Positions 44,001 through 53,292 of a stretch of DNA of 64,000 bases are shown here, piece by piece. The position numbers and the translations under genes are program-made. Every line of letters begins with the position of its first letter. The first letter of the stretch is position 1. This DNA comes from Tenderia sp965602225. GTDB taxonomy: Bacteria > Pseudomonadota > Gammaproteobacteria > Tenderiales > Tenderiaceae. The stretch is taken from assembly GCA_965602225.1 (NCBI GenBank), contig CBFCYE010000012.1, positions 12,056-76,055 of the forward strand, read 5' to 3'. The notes under the pieces were generated by a model. That model did no database searches. It was not told where the DNA came from and was given only the letters and a program-made list of their open reading frames with translations.

Positions 44001-44629
44001 TGAGTGACAGAGATGTATTAATAAAGGGCTTGGCTCAACTGGGTTTGCCCCTGGCGGATGCGGCGCAGCAGCAATTACTCGATTATCTTGTGCTGCTGCA
44101 AAAGTGGAATAAGGTCCATAATCTGATTTCGCGCAAAGAGAGTGACAACCTGGTGGTGCGTCATCTGCTCGACAGTCTGGTTGCGTTGCCTTACATTAAC
44201 GGCTCTCGCGTTGTTGATGTTGGTAGTGGTGCCGGTTTGCCGGGGATCCCTCTGGCGATAGCCAATCCGCAATGTCACTTTACCCTGCTGGATTGCAATA
44301 GCAAAAAGGCTAGGTTTCGTAATCAGGCAGTCATTGAACTTGGTTTGAAGAATGTGACAGTGGCGGATGCGCGGGCTGAGGAGTTTCGTCCTGAGCAGGG
44401 TTTTGATAGCGTGATTTCACGCGCCTTTGCCACTATCGCCGATATGCTGACGGTGGCGGGTCATCTGGCTACGCCCGGCGGGAAGTTCCTGGCGATGAAG
44501 GGTGTTTATCCCGAACAAGAGTTGGCTGAGTTGCCGCAGGGCTATCGGCTGGAGGTGGTGCATCCGCTGGATGTGCCACTTTTGGGAGCTGAACGGCATC
44601 TGGTTGTTGTGGTGCGAACCGAAGATTAA
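44000..44629 (+). CDS. rsmG: 16S rRNA (guanine-527-N7)-methyltransferase RsmG (GidB)
   Basis: RsmG methylates N7 of G527 in 16S rRNA using S-adenosylmethionine. The 209-residue protein has the family start (LLDYLVLLQKWNKVHNL), RHLLDSL, the SAM-binding VVDVGSGAGLPGIPLA near residue 72 and VISRAFATIADML. It is coupled to the DUF302 gene and lies 22 bases before parA, the usual order. Confidence 0.96.
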   Translation: MSDRDVLIKGLAQLGLPLADAAQQQLLDYLVLLQKWNKVHNLISRKESDNLVVRHLLDSLVALPYINGSRVVDVGSGAGLPGIPLAIANPQCHFTLLDCNSKKARFRNQAVIELGLKNVTVADARAEEFRPEQGFDSVISRAFATIADMLTVAGHLATPGGKFLAMKGVYPEQELAELPQGYRLEVVHPLDVPLLGAERHLVVVVRTED

Positions 44630-44651
44630 CTGAAGTAGGAATAGCAGGCCC

Positions 44652-45443
44652 ATGGCAAAGATCATTGCAGTCACCAATCAGAAAGGCGGCGTTGGCAAGA
44701 CCACCACCAGTATTAATCTGGCGGCTTCGCTGGCGGCGACCAAACGACGGGTAATGCTGATCGATCTGGACCCACAGGGCAATGCCACCATGGGTAGCGG
44801 TGTTGACAAGAGCGCTGTCGAGGCCAGTTGTTGTGAGGTGTTGTTGGGTGAGATGCCGGTGCGCGATGTGATCGTTAGTGCCGAGCAAGCGGGTTATGAT
44901 CTGATCCCTTCCAATGCCGATGTTACCGCCGCTGAGGTGCGTTTGATGGGAGTGTCTAACCGCGAGGAGCAGTTGCGCTGTGCCTTGGCTGAAATTCGCC
45001 AGGATTACGATTATATTCTGATTGATTGTCCGCCATCGCTGAATATGTTGACTGTTAATGCGCTGGTGGCGGCACAGTCAGTGCTAATTCCGATGCAGTG
45101 TGAGTATTATGCCCTTGAAGGTTTGACTGCACTGCTTGAGACTATTGAGCAGATCCGTGTGGCCAGTAACCCTGCGTTACAGATCGAAGGTCTGCTGCGC
45201 ACCATGTACGATGCCCGTAATAATTTGGCCAATGATGTTTCAGAGCAGTTGATGCATCATTTTGCCAGCAAGGTCTATCGCACCGTGATTCCACGTAATA
45301 TCCGTTTGGCTGAGGCGCCAAGCCATGGTTTGCCTGTGATGATGTATGACAAGGCTTGCGCGGGTAGTCTGGCGTATCTGGCTTTGGCGGGTGAGATTAT
45401 CCGCAAGGAACAAAGTGGCGAACTGCCAAAGGCCGCAGTTTAA
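44652..45443 (+). CDS. parA: Chromosome partitioning ATPase ParA (Soj)
   Basis: ParA is the Walker-type ATPase that, with ParB-parS, moves the origin region. The 263-residue protein has the deviant Walker A TNQKGGVGKTTTSINLA near residue 9, DLDPQGNATMGSG near 38 and the DCPPSLNMLT switch near 120. There is no N-terminal DNA-binding extension, as in chromosomal Soj proteins. parB follows 27 bases later; the parS-like sites are in recF. Confidence 0.96.
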   Translation: MAKIIAVTNQKGGVGKTTTSINLAASLAATKRRVMLIDLDPQGNATMGSGVDKSAVEASCCEVLLGEMPVRDVIVSAEQAGYDLIPSNADVTAAEVRLMGVSNREEQLRCALAEIRQDYDYILIDCPPSLNMLTVNALVAAQSVLIPMQCEYYALEGLTALLETIEQIRVASNPALQIEGLLRTMYDARNNLANDVSEQLMHHFASKVYRTVIPRNIRLAEAPSHGLPVMMYDKACAGSLAYLALAGEIIRKEQSGELPKAAV

Positions 45444-45470
45444 CAATAGCTTAGAGAATTGTAGATATAT

Positions 45471-46367
45471 ATGGCAGCAAAAAAGCGTGGTTTAGGGCGG
45501 GGTTTGAATGAGTTGTTAGCGGGCTCCAAACTTGCGTCAGCGGCGACCAGTGATGGGGCTGCGGATGCTGCATCTGACAAGGATTTGCTCAAAATCCTGC
45601 CAGTTGATCTGATGCAGCGCGGTGTCTATCAGCCGCGTGTTGATATGCATCCGGAGACCCTGCAGGAGCTGGCGGATTCAATCAAGGCGCAAGGTGTAGT
45701 TCAGCCAATTGTGGTCCGCCCCATCGGTAACAAGCGCTATGAGATTATCGCCGGTGAACGTCGCTGGCGTGCCTCGCAGATGGCGGGGCTGCAAGAAATT
45801 CCATGTGTAATAAAGGATGTGCCGGATCAGGCGGCCATGGCTATGGCGCTGATCGAGAATATTCAGCGCGAAGATCTGAACTCCATGGAAGAGGCGCGAG
45901 CCCTGCAACGTTTAATCAAGGAGTTTGAGCTAACGCACCAGCAGGCAGCTGATGCTGTGGGTCGTTCACGTGCGGCTGTTTCCAATTTATTGCGGCTGTT
46001 GGAACTTGAAGACGAGGTTTGTGTTTTGGTTGAGCATGGTGATCTGGAAATGGGTCATGCCCGTGCCTTACTAGCTTTGCAGGGTGAGGCTCAGCGAGAG
46101 GCGGCCCGTTTTGTGGTGGCAAAAGGCTTGTCTGTGCGTGAGACTGAGCGTTTGGTTAAGCGTAAGCAAGAAGAGCATAATTCCGTAGCAAAGCCGGCAG
46201 TAGAAGATCCAAATGTCCGCAAACTCGAAGAAGAGTTGTCAGGCAAGCTGGCGGCGAAGGTCAAGATTCAGCATGGCCCCAAAGGCAATGGCAAGGTTGT
46301 GATTCAATATAATAGTTTGGATGAGCTGGATGGAATTTTGGCTCAAATGGGTAAGTCTGAATTCTAG
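45471..46367 (+). CDS. parB: Chromosome partitioning protein ParB (Spo0J)
   Basis: ParB binds parS and spreads as a CTP-dependent clamp. The 298-residue protein starts AAKKRGLGRGLNELL (the ParA-contacting end). The CTP-binding N domain shows GERRWRASQMAG and ENIQREDLNSMEEA; the helix-turn-helix (TQQAADAVGRS-like LTHQQAADAVGRSRAAVSN) sits near residue 150; the C-terminal dimerisation domain ends LDELDGILAQMG. It is the partner of parA and should recognise the two sites in recF. Confidence 0.96.
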   Translation: MAAKKRGLGRGLNELLAGSKLASAATSDGAADAASDKDLLKILPVDLMQRGVYQPRVDMHPETLQELADSIKAQGVVQPIVVRPIGNKRYEIIAGERRWRASQMAGLQEIPCVIKDVPDQAAMAMALIENIQREDLNSMEEARALQRLIKEFELTHQQAADAVGRSRAAVSNLLRLLELEDEVCVLVEHGDLEMGHARALLALQGEAQREAARFVVAKGLSVRETERLVKRKQEEHNSVAKPAVEDPNVRKLEEELSGKLAAKVKIQHGPKGNGKVVIQYNSLDELDGILAQMGKSEF

Positions 46368-46417
46368 CGTGATCATCTAGTTTTTAAGCTTTACAGTATT
46401 TTGTTTGTCCCTAAGGG

Positions 46418-46447
46418 TTGCGGTGACATATAGACGCGGGCTATACT
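46418..46447 (+). promoter_or_regulatory. Predicted promoter of the ATP synthase operon
   Basis: TTGCGG (46418-46423) and TATACT (46442-46447) are spaced by 18 bases and end 30 bases before the first gene of the operon, in the only sizeable gap (110 bases) between parB and the atp genes. Confidence 0.45.
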
Positions 46448-46477
46448 CACGCGCCGAAACAGAGTGCATATCCTGGA

Positions 46478-46678
46478 ATGATAAAAACAACAGGCCCAGC
46501 TTTGATTTTGGCGGGTGTGGGAACGCATTTAGCGGCAATGGTAATCGTCGGTTTTGCCTTGGGCTTTGGGCTTGATTACTTAATAGATACGACACCTGTA
46601 TTTATGCTGATATTCGGGATCCTTGGCTTTGTAGGTGGAATATTAAGAGCCATCGATTTGTTAAATAGGTATAAGTAA
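46478..46678 (+). CDS. AtpZ/AtpI-family small membrane protein
   Basis: This 66-residue protein has two membrane helices (LILAGVGTHLAAMVIVGFALGFGL and PVFMLIFGILGFVGGILRAI) joined by a short loop DYLIDT. The G-x-G-x-D step and hairpin layout match the AtpZ-like group found at the head of some atp operons, where the proteins are thought to aid c-ring assembly or cation handling. Its stop codon directly abuts the GTG of atpI. No strong ribosome-binding site is seen. A plain hypothetical membrane protein is the alternative. Confidence 0.7.
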   Translation: MIKTTGPALILAGVGTHLAAMVIVGFALGFGLDYLIDTTPVFMLIFGILGFVGGILRAIDLLNRYK

Positions 46679-47077
46679 GTGGACGTTGCTGTAGGTCAGG
46701 TGCAAACCAGCGCAAAGAAAGTGGCTGGGCTGCAAATAATAATAGCTGCACTGACGGCGGTAGTGTTTGGGGTTATTGAAGGTGGTTGGGCAGCAGGTTC
46801 AGCGTTCTTTGGTGGCCTTATAGGTTTGACGGTTTCGTTGCTGTTGCGACGAGGTGTGCTGAAGGCGAATGAAATCGCCCAGGAAGACCCTAAGCGAGGC
46901 ATGATTGTTCTTTATGCTGGCGCTGTTCAACGTTTTGTTGTGGTCTTGGCTCTGTTTGGCTTGGCTTTAGGTTGGCTGGATATGACACCGTTGGCCGTGG
47001 TAATTGGATTTGGCTGTGCGCAACTGGCATATGCGGTGGTGATGAAAAAAAGTGCTCACCCGGCTAGTCGCAAGTAA
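46679..47077 (+). CDS. atpI: ATP synthase subunit I (AtpI)
   Basis: AtpI assists assembly of the c-ring and is not part of the final enzyme. The 132-residue protein has four membrane segments: AGLQIIIAALTAVVFGVI, AAGSAFFGGLIGLTVSLLL, FVVVLALFGLALGWLDM and LAVVIGFGCAQLAYAVVM. It starts with GTG at 46679, with no gap after the AtpZ-like gene, and lies ahead of atpB, the usual position. Confidence 0.82.
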   Translation: MDVAVGQVQTSAKKVAGLQIIIAALTAVVFGVIEGGWAAGSAFFGGLIGLTVSLLLRRGVLKANEIAQEDPKRGMIVLYAGAVQRFVVVLALFGLALGWLDMTPLAVVIGFGCAQLAYAVVMKKSAHPASRK

Positions 47078-47110
47078 AAAGAATATATAATTTTTTTGGG
47101 AGATAGACGC

Positions 47111-47956
47111 TTGTCAGCAGATAGTTCTAGTGGCGGTACAGTCGCATATATCCAGCATCATTTGACCAATCTCTGTGTCGGTGATTGTGATCCTGTAACG
47201 CATGCAGCAGCAGGTTTTTGGGCGTTTCACCTCGATACTATATTCTTTAGTACGTTGTTGGCTGCGCTGATTGTTTTTACTAGCTGGCGTCTGGGTCGTA
47301 ATCTTCAGGCCGATACACCATCAGGTTTTCAAAATTTTGTTGAGACAATTGTTGATTTCGTAAGTCAGCAGGTAAAAGATACTTTTCCTGGGCATAACCC
47401 GTTAATTGCACCGTTGGCCCTGACTATTTTTGTCTGGGTATGGCTGATGAACTTCATGGACATGATTCCAGTTGATTTGTTGCCAGTAATAGCCAGCTGG
47501 TTTGGTATCGGTTATCTCAAGGTTGTACCAACCACTGATTTGAGCACCACGATGGCGATGTCATTGACTGTTTTTGCCTTGATCCTGTTTTATAACATTA
47601 AGGTCAAAGGCGTGGCTGGCTATCTGAAGATGTTTTTGTTCCACCCTTTTGGTAAGTTTTTTGTACCAGTAAACATTGTTATGACAGCGATTGAGGAATT
47701 GGCTAAGCCTTTGAGTCTCGGTTTACGTTTGTTCGGTAACTTGTTTGCTGGTGAACTAGTGTTCCTCTTGATCGCCCTGATCGGTGGCACAATGGCGGTT
47801 GGTCTTGGTGCTGCATTCTGGCTACCGCTGCAAGTGTTGTTGGATCTAGGTTGGTTAATTTTCCACTTGTTGGTAATTACGCTGCAAGCGTTCATCTTTA
47901 TGGTGTTAACCATCGTCTACCTAGGTATGGCGCACACCTCCGATGAGGAACACTGA
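47111..47956 (+). CDS. atpB: ATP synthase Fo subunit a
   Basis: Subunit a forms the proton half-channels against the c-ring. The product is about 281 residues from TTG at 47111, which follows GGGAG by eight bases; a TTG at 47096 is possible. Five to six membrane helices are seen, and the essential arginine lies in KPLSLGLRLFGNLFAGELV. The C-terminal helix LLVITLQAFIFMVLTIVYL contains the conserved Gln. It follows atpI and precedes atpE. Confidence 0.94.
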   Translation: MSADSSSGGTVAYIQHHLTNLCVGDCDPVTHAAAGFWAFHLDTIFFSTLLAALIVFTSWRLGRNLQADTPSGFQNFVETIVDFVSQQVKDTFPGHNPLIAPLALTIFVWVWLMNFMDMIPVDLLPVIASWFGIGYLKVVPTTDLSTTMAMSLTVFALILFYNIKVKGVAGYLKMFLFHPFGKFFVPVNIVMTAIEELAKPLSLGLRLFGNLFAGELVFLLIALIGGTMAVGLGAAFWLPLQVLLDLGWLIFHLLVITLQAFIFMVLTIVYLGMAHTSDEEH

Positions 47957-48043
47957 TCCTGAGCTGAGGTAAGTTCAGAGGAAATTGTTTTTAGTAGTTT
48001 TGTTTTAATTATAATTTTTATCTTTAAATAAGGAGAGTAACAA

Positions 48044-48334
48044 ATGACAGCTGATATGGTCGCTATGATCTATGCTTACACTGCTGTTGGCGTTGGTGTA
48101 ATTTTGGCCGCGGCAGGTATGGGTTCAGCCATTGGTTGGGGCCTGATTTGTGCGAAGACACTGGAAGGCATTGCTCGTCAGCCTGAAATGCGTCCTGCCC
48201 TGATGACTAACATGTTTATCTTTGCTGGTCTGATGGAATCTTTTCCATTCATTATCCTGGCTTTCGCTATGTGGTTTCTGTTCGCTAACCCGTTCGTTGG
48301 TGCACTGTCTGCCGCAATTAGCACTATTGGCTAA
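48044..48334 (+). CDS. atpE: ATP synthase Fo subunit c
   Basis: Subunit c forms the rotating ring. The 96-residue protein is a helical hairpin with the loop RQP (45-47) and an ion-binding carboxylate that is Glu65 (GLMESFPFI) where Escherichia coli has Asp61. The residues of sodium-type rings do not match (Trp32 where Ilyobacter has Gln, Phe after Glu-Ser), so it is probably proton-driven. The C-terminus is longer than in E. coli. AAGGAGAG precedes the ATG. Confidence 0.96.
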   Translation: MTADMVAMIYAYTAVGVGVILAAAGMGSAIGWGLICAKTLEGIARQPEMRPALMTNMFIFAGLMESFPFIILAFAMWFLFANPFVGALSAAISTIG

Positions 48335-48376
48335 GGCAAATATCTCTCAGCTAATAGAAACTAAGGGGATATACTA

Positions 48377-48847
48377 GTGAATATTACAGCGACCCTACTT
48401 GCTCAGATCGTAGCCTTTGTGCTGTTGATCTGGTTTGTAAATAAGTTCTTATGGGGCCCAATGAGCGCTATGTTGGAAGATCGTCAAAAGCGAATTGCTG
48501 ATGGTCTTGCTGCTGGTGAAAAGGGTAAAAAAGAACTGGAGCTGGCGGAGAAACGTGCGACTGATGCACTGAAAGACGCAAAGGCCCAAGCATCTGAAAT
48601 CCTGGTTCAAGCTGAAAAGCGTGGCTCAGCGATTGTTGAAGAAGCAAAAGGCAAAGCGCGTGAAGAAGGTGGACGTATCGTGGCTGCGGCAAATGCAGAA
48701 ATTGAACAAGAAGTTAACCGAGCTAAAGAAGAGATTCGCGGCAAGGTTTCTGAAATTTCTGTTGCTGCTGCCGCCAAGATCATTGGCCGTGAAATCGACG
48801 CTAAAGCACACGACAAACTAATTAAAGATTTGGCTACCCAGATTTAA
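48377..48847 (+). CDS. atpF: ATP synthase Fo subunit b
   Basis: Subunit b is the peripheral stalk. The 156-residue protein, the usual length, has one N-terminal membrane helix (LLAQIVAFVLLIWFVNKFLW) followed by a long charged helix with repeated Ala/Glu/Lys pattern (KGKKELELAEKRATDALKDA). One copy is present, so the stalk should be a homodimer. Confidence 0.96.
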   Translation: MNITATLLAQIVAFVLLIWFVNKFLWGPMSAMLEDRQKRIADGLAAGEKGKKELELAEKRATDALKDAKAQASEILVQAEKRGSAIVEEAKGKAREEGGRIVAAANAEIEQEVNRAKEEIRGKVSEISVAAAAKIIGREIDAKAHDKLIKDLATQI

Positions 48848-48855
48848 TCCTGACT

Positions 48856-49392
48856 ATGGCAGAAAAAACTACAATTGCACGACCCTATGCACTGGCAATA
48901 TTTGAAAGTGCAAAAGCAAAGGGTCAAATGGCAAAGGTCACGGAAGCACTGCGCATTGCTGCAGCTGCTGTGTCTGACCCTGCGCTAGCGTCCTTGATCG
49001 GTAACCCCGGTGTAGCGGACGATAAAATTACCGCATTGTTAACTGATGTATGTGGTGATCATGCTAGTGCAGAGGTTGGGAATTTCTTCAAGCTGTTGGC
49101 TGAGTATAATCGGTTGACTGTTTTGCCAGAAATTGCGGATCTTTTTGATAGTTATCGCGCAGAAGAAGAAAGCACAGTTGAAGCTGAAGTTATTTCAGCG
49201 GCAGAACTGAGTGAAGCGCAGAAGACCGATATTGCAAGTGGCTTGAAAAAGCGCTTGGGCCGTGAAATCACTCTTCAATGTTCAATTGATGAGAGTTTGG
49301 TTGGCGGTGCAATTATTCGGGCAGGAGATCTGGTAATAGACGGGTCAATAACGAGCCAGCTAAACAAGCTTGGCCAAGCGTTGTCTCGCTAA
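48856..49392 (+). CDS. atpH: ATP synthase F1 subunit delta
   Basis: Subunit delta joins F1 to the b stalk. The 178-residue protein shows the family start TTIARPYALAIFESAKA and the C-terminal signature LGREITLQCSIDESLVGGAIIRAGD near residues 130-155. It lies 8 bases after atpF and 21 before atpA. Confidence 0.95.
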   Translation: MAEKTTIARPYALAIFESAKAKGQMAKVTEALRIAAAAVSDPALASLIGNPGVADDKITALLTDVCGDHASAEVGNFFKLLAEYNRLTVLPEIADLFDSYRAEEESTVEAEVISAAELSEAQKTDIASGLKKRLGREITLQCSIDESLVGGAIIRAGDLVIDGSITSQLNKLGQALSR

Positions 49393-49413
49393 AGTCTTAT
49401 AGAGGATAGGCAT

Positions 49414-50955
49414 ATGCAACTTAATGCAGCTGAAATTAGTGAACTGATTAAAAAGCGCATCGACAACTTTGAGGTTGTCACTGAAGCGCGAACTGAAGGT
49501 ACCGTAGTCAGTCTGACTGATGGTATCGCTCGTATCCACGGTCTGGCCGACGTAATGTCTGGTGAGATGATCGAGTTTCCAGGCAATACCTATGGTATGG
49601 CTCTTAACCTGGAGCGTGATTCTGTAGGTGCGGTTGTTCTGGGTCCATACGAACACATTTCTGAAGGTGATAAGGTCCGCTGTACTGGCCGTATCCTGGA
49701 AGTTCCTACCGGTGAAGGTCTGCTTGGTCGCGTTGTTGACGCGCTGGGTAATCCAATCGATGGTAAGGGTCCAGTTGAGTCTTCAACTAGCTCTCCGATT
49801 GAACAGATAGCCCCCGGTGTAATTGAACGCCAATCGGTTGATCAGCCAGTGCAAACTGGTTTGAAATCAATCGATGCGATGGTGCCAGTTGGTCGTGGTC
49901 AGCGTGAGTTGATTATCGGTGACCGTCAGACAGGTAAAACTGCTGTTGCGGTTGATGCTATCATCAATCAAAAGGATACTGGCGTAAAATGTATCTACGT
50001 TGCGATTGGCCAAAAGGCCTCTTCTATCGCAAGCGTTGTGCGTAAGCTGGAAGAACACGGCGCTCTGTCAAATACTATCATTGTTGCTGCGACTGCTTCT
50101 GATTCTGCAGCGCTGCAGTTTGTCGCGCCATACGCTGGTTGTGCCATGGGTGAGTATTTCCGTGACCGCGGTGAAGATGCGTTGATCGTATATGATGATT
50201 TGACCAAGCAAGCTTGGGCTTACCGTCAGGTGTCATTGTTGTTGCGTCGTCCTCCAGGTCGTGAAGCTTATCCCGGTGATGTTTTCTATCTTCATTCAAG
50301 ATTGTTGGAACGTGCTTCACGTGTTAACACTGATTATGTTGAAAAGTTTACCGACGGCAAGGTTAAGGGTAAAACAGGTTCTTTGACTGCTTTCCCAATT
50401 ATCGAAACTCAGGGTGGTGACGTATCTGCATTCGTTCCAACCAACGTAATCTCGATTACCGATGGACAGATCTTCTTGGAATCTGATTTGTTTAACGCCG
50501 GTATCCGTCCTGCGATCAATGCTGGTTTGTCAGTATCTCGTGTTGGTGGTGCTGCTCAGACCAAGATCATCAAGAAACTCGGTGGTGGTGTTCGTCTTGA
50601 TTTGGCTCAGTATCGTGAACTGGCGGCATTTGCCCAGTTTGCTTCTGACCTTGATGAAGCGACACGTAAGCAGATCGAACGTGGTCAACGTGTAACTGAG
50701 CTTATGAAGCAGAAGCAGTATTCACCAATGTCTATTGCTGAAATGGCTTTTTCATTGTTTGCTGCTAACGAAGGCTTCCTGGATGATGTCGACGTGAACA
50801 AGGTTGTTTCTTTTGAATCAGCCATGGTCTCTTACATCAATTCAAACGCTGCGGATCTAGTGAAAACCATTAACGATACAGCTAATTACAATGATGAAAT
50901 AGCTGGTCAGATGCGTGAAACACTGGCGAAGTTTAAAGCTAACAGCACTTGGTAA
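49414..50955 (+). CDS. atpA: ATP synthase F1 subunit alpha
   Basis: Alpha is the non-catalytic nucleotide-binding subunit. The 513-residue protein is the usual length. It carries Walker A GDRQTGKTAVAVD near residue 170, the GQKASSIASVVRKLEEHGAL segment, Walker B DALIVYDDLTKQAWAYR and the signature PAINAGLSVSRVGGAAQ near 363-380. The ATG follows AGAGGATAGG. Confidence 0.98.
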   Translation: MQLNAAEISELIKKRIDNFEVVTEARTEGTVVSLTDGIARIHGLADVMSGEMIEFPGNTYGMALNLERDSVGAVVLGPYEHISEGDKVRCTGRILEVPTGEGLLGRVVDALGNPIDGKGPVESSTSSPIEQIAPGVIERQSVDQPVQTGLKSIDAMVPVGRGQRELIIGDRQTGKTAVAVDAIINQKDTGVKCIYVAIGQKASSIASVVRKLEEHGALSNTIIVAATASDSAALQFVAPYAGCAMGEYFRDRGEDALIVYDDLTKQAWAYRQVSLLLRRPPGREAYPGDVFYLHSRLLERASRVNTDYVEKFTDGKVKGKTGSLTAFPIIETQGGDVSAFVPTNVISITDGQIFLESDLFNAGIRPAINAGLSVSRVGGAAQTKIIKKLGGGVRLDLAQYRELAAFAQFASDLDEATRKQIERGQRVTELMKQKQYSPMSIAEMAFSLFAANEGFLDDVDVNKVVSFESAMVSYINSNAADLVKTINDTANYNDEIAGQMRETLAKFKANSTW

Positions 50956-50969
50956 CAGGAGCCTGAGCT

Positions 50970-51833
50970 ATGGCAGTCGGTAAAGAAGTCCGCACCAAGA
51001 TCAAGAGTATTCAAAACACTCAGAAGATCACGCGGGCCATGGAAATGGTGGCAGCGAGTAAAATGCGTAAGGCGCAGCAGCGTATGCAAGCGTCGCGTCC
51101 TTATGCAGAAAAAATTCGTGCTGTAATTGGCCATCTTTCTCAAGCACATCCAGAATATCGTCACCCTTATCTGCAAGAGACGGCGTCGGTTAAGCGTGTT
51201 GGTCTGATCGTGGTTTCCAGTGATCGTGGCCTTTGTGGTGGTTTGAACACTAACCTGTTCAAGGCCACCGTAAAGTCGATTAAGGAATGGCGTGAAAAAG
51301 GTGTTGAAGTTGATCTGTGTCTGATTGGACAAAAAGGTATCAGTTTCCTCAAACGCCTTGGTAGCGTTCGCGCCTCTGTTGGCCAGCTTGGCGATGCGCC
51401 AGGGATCGGTGAATTGATCGGTAGTGTCAAGGTCATGCTGGATGCATTTGATAATGGTGAAATTGATCGTATTGATGTCGTTTACAATAAGTTTGTAAAT
51501 ACCATGACGCAAGATCCATGCGTCGATCAGTTGCTGCCAATTCAAGCAGATGAAGTTGATGATGAGCTGAAGCACCATTGGGATTATCTCTACGAGCCAG
51601 AAGCCAAGGATGTCTTGACTGACTTGCTGGTTCGTTATGTTGAATCTCAGGTTTACCAGGGCGTTGTTGAAAACATTGCTTGTGAGCAAGCGGCGCGGAT
51701 GGTTGCGATGAAGGCAGCTTCTGATAATGCTGGCGATCTGATTAATGATTTGCAGTTGGTTTATAACAAGGCCCGTCAGGCTGCGATTACTCAGGAAATT
51801 TCTGAAATCGTCAGTGGTGCAGCTGCTGTTTAA
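50970..51833 (+). CDS. atpG: ATP synthase F1 subunit gamma
   Basis: Gamma is the central shaft. The 287-residue protein starts with the conserved KIKSIQNTQKITRAMEMVAASKM (here within residues 8-32) and ends ARMVAMKAASDNAGDLI...YNKARQAAITQEISEIVSGA, both diagnostic. It lies 14 bases after atpA. Confidence 0.97.
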   Translation: MAVGKEVRTKIKSIQNTQKITRAMEMVAASKMRKAQQRMQASRPYAEKIRAVIGHLSQAHPEYRHPYLQETASVKRVGLIVVSSDRGLCGGLNTNLFKATVKSIKEWREKGVEVDLCLIGQKGISFLKRLGSVRASVGQLGDAPGIGELIGSVKVMLDAFDNGEIDRIDVVYNKFVNTMTQDPCVDQLLPIQADEVDDELKHHWDYLYEPEAKDVLTDLLVRYVESQVYQGVVENIACEQAARMVAMKAASDNAGDLINDLQLVYNKARQAAITQEISEIVSGAAAV

Positions 51834-51887
51834 GCTTGCGTGTTTAGCGGAATTTTTAAGAATAATAGTGCAAAGAGGAACTGAATC

Positions 51888-53273
51888 ATGAGTTCAGGAA
51901 ATGTTGTTCAAATCATTGGCGCGGTAGTGGATGTAGAGTTCCCTTCTGACGCAATGCCAAAAATCTATGATGCCTTGATGGTCACCGAAGTTGGCCTGAC
52001 GCTGGAAGTTCAACAGCAGTTGGGTGATGGAGTTGTTCGTACTATCGCCATGGGAACTACAGATGGTGTTAAACGCGGAATTTCAGTAAGCAATTCTGGT
52101 TCTCCAATTACTGTTCCAGTGGGCACTAAGACTCTGGGTCGTATCATGGATGTATTGGGTAACCCAATCGACGAGAAGGGTCCAATTGGTGAAGAAGCCA
52201 ACTGGGAAATTCATCGTAAAGCACCTTCATACGAAGAGTTGTCTGCTTCTAATGAATTGCTGGAAACAGGCATCAAGGTAATCGACTTGGTCTGCCCGTT
52301 TGCTAAGGGTGGTAAGGTTGGTCTGTTCGGTGGTGCCGGTGTTGGTAAGACCGTAAACATGATGGAATTGATTCGTAATATCGCCATCGAGCATAGCGGC
52401 TACTCAGTATTTGCTGGTGTAGGTGAGCGTACTCGTGAAGGTAACGATTTCTATCACGAAATGACTGACTCTAACGTTATCGATAAAGTATCGTTGGTTT
52501 ATGGTCAGATGAATGAGCCTCCAGGAAATCGTCTGCGTGTAGCGTTGACTGGTCTGACAATGGCTGAGTACTTCCGTGACGAAGGTCGTGACGTACTGTT
52601 GTTCGTAGATAACATCTACCGTTACACACTTGCGGGTACTGAGGTATCAGCACTGTTGGGTCGTATGCCTTCTGCGGTAGGTTACCAGCCTACTCTGGCT
52701 GAAGAGATGGGCGTTCTTCAAGAACGTATCACTTCAACTAAGACTGGTTCTATCACTTCTATCCAGGCGGTATACGTACCTGCGGATGATTTGACCGATC
52801 CAGCGCCAGCAACTACTTTTGCTCACTTGGATGCGACTGTTGTACTGTCTCGCTCTATCGCTGAGCTGGGTATTTATCCTGCGATTGATCCACTTGACTC
52901 ATCATCTCGTCAGCTGGATCCATTGGTTATCGGTGAAGAGCATTACAATGTTGCTCGTGCTGTTCAGGGTACATTGCAGCGTTATAAAGAACTGAAAGAC
53001 ATCATCGCCATTCTTGGTATGGATGAGCTGTCTGAAGAAGACAAGCAGTTGGTACAGCGTGCTCGTAAAATTCAGAAATTCTTGTCTCAACCATTTTTCG
53101 TTGCTGAAGTATTTACCGGTTCACCTGGTAAGTATGTTTCGCTGAAAGATACTATTGTTGCTTTCAAAGGCATTGTTGATGGCGAATACGACCATATCCC
53201 AGAACAAGCGTTCTACATGGTTGGTGGCATCGACGAAGTGCTTGAAAAAGCCAAGAAGATGGAAGAGAAGTAA
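51888..53273 (+). CDS. atpD: ATP synthase F1 subunit beta
   Basis: Beta holds the catalytic sites. The 461-residue protein has Walker A FGGAGVGKTVNMMELI near residue 150, VGERTREGNDFY near 180, Walker B VLLFVDNIYRYTLAGTEVS near 240 and the signature PAIDPLDSSSR. Usual length, no change seen. GAGGAAC precedes the ATG. Confidence 0.98.
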   Translation: MSSGNVVQIIGAVVDVEFPSDAMPKIYDALMVTEVGLTLEVQQQLGDGVVRTIAMGTTDGVKRGISVSNSGSPITVPVGTKTLGRIMDVLGNPIDEKGPIGEEANWEIHRKAPSYEELSASNELLETGIKVIDLVCPFAKGGKVGLFGGAGVGKTVNMMELIRNIAIEHSGYSVFAGVGERTREGNDFYHEMTDSNVIDKVSLVYGQMNEPPGNRLRVALTGLTMAEYFRDEGRDVLLFVDNIYRYTLAGTEVSALLGRMPSAVGYQPTLAEEMGVLQERITSTKTGSITSIQAVYVPADDLTDPAPATTFAHLDATVVLSRSIAELGIYPAIDPLDSSSRQLDPLVIGEEHYNVARAVQGTLQRYKELKDIIAILGMDELSEEDKQLVQRARKIQKFLSQPFFVAEVFTGSPGKYVSLKDTIVAFKGIVDGEYDHIPEQAFYMVGGIDEVLEKAKKMEEK

Positions 53274-53292
53274 TCCCTGATAGGAGGGTATT

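Noticed and set aside
46679..47077. Possible frameshift joining the AtpZ-like gene and atpI into one longer gene
   Set aside because: Each product is complete with its own membrane topology, and abutting TAA-GTG is normal for coupled genes.
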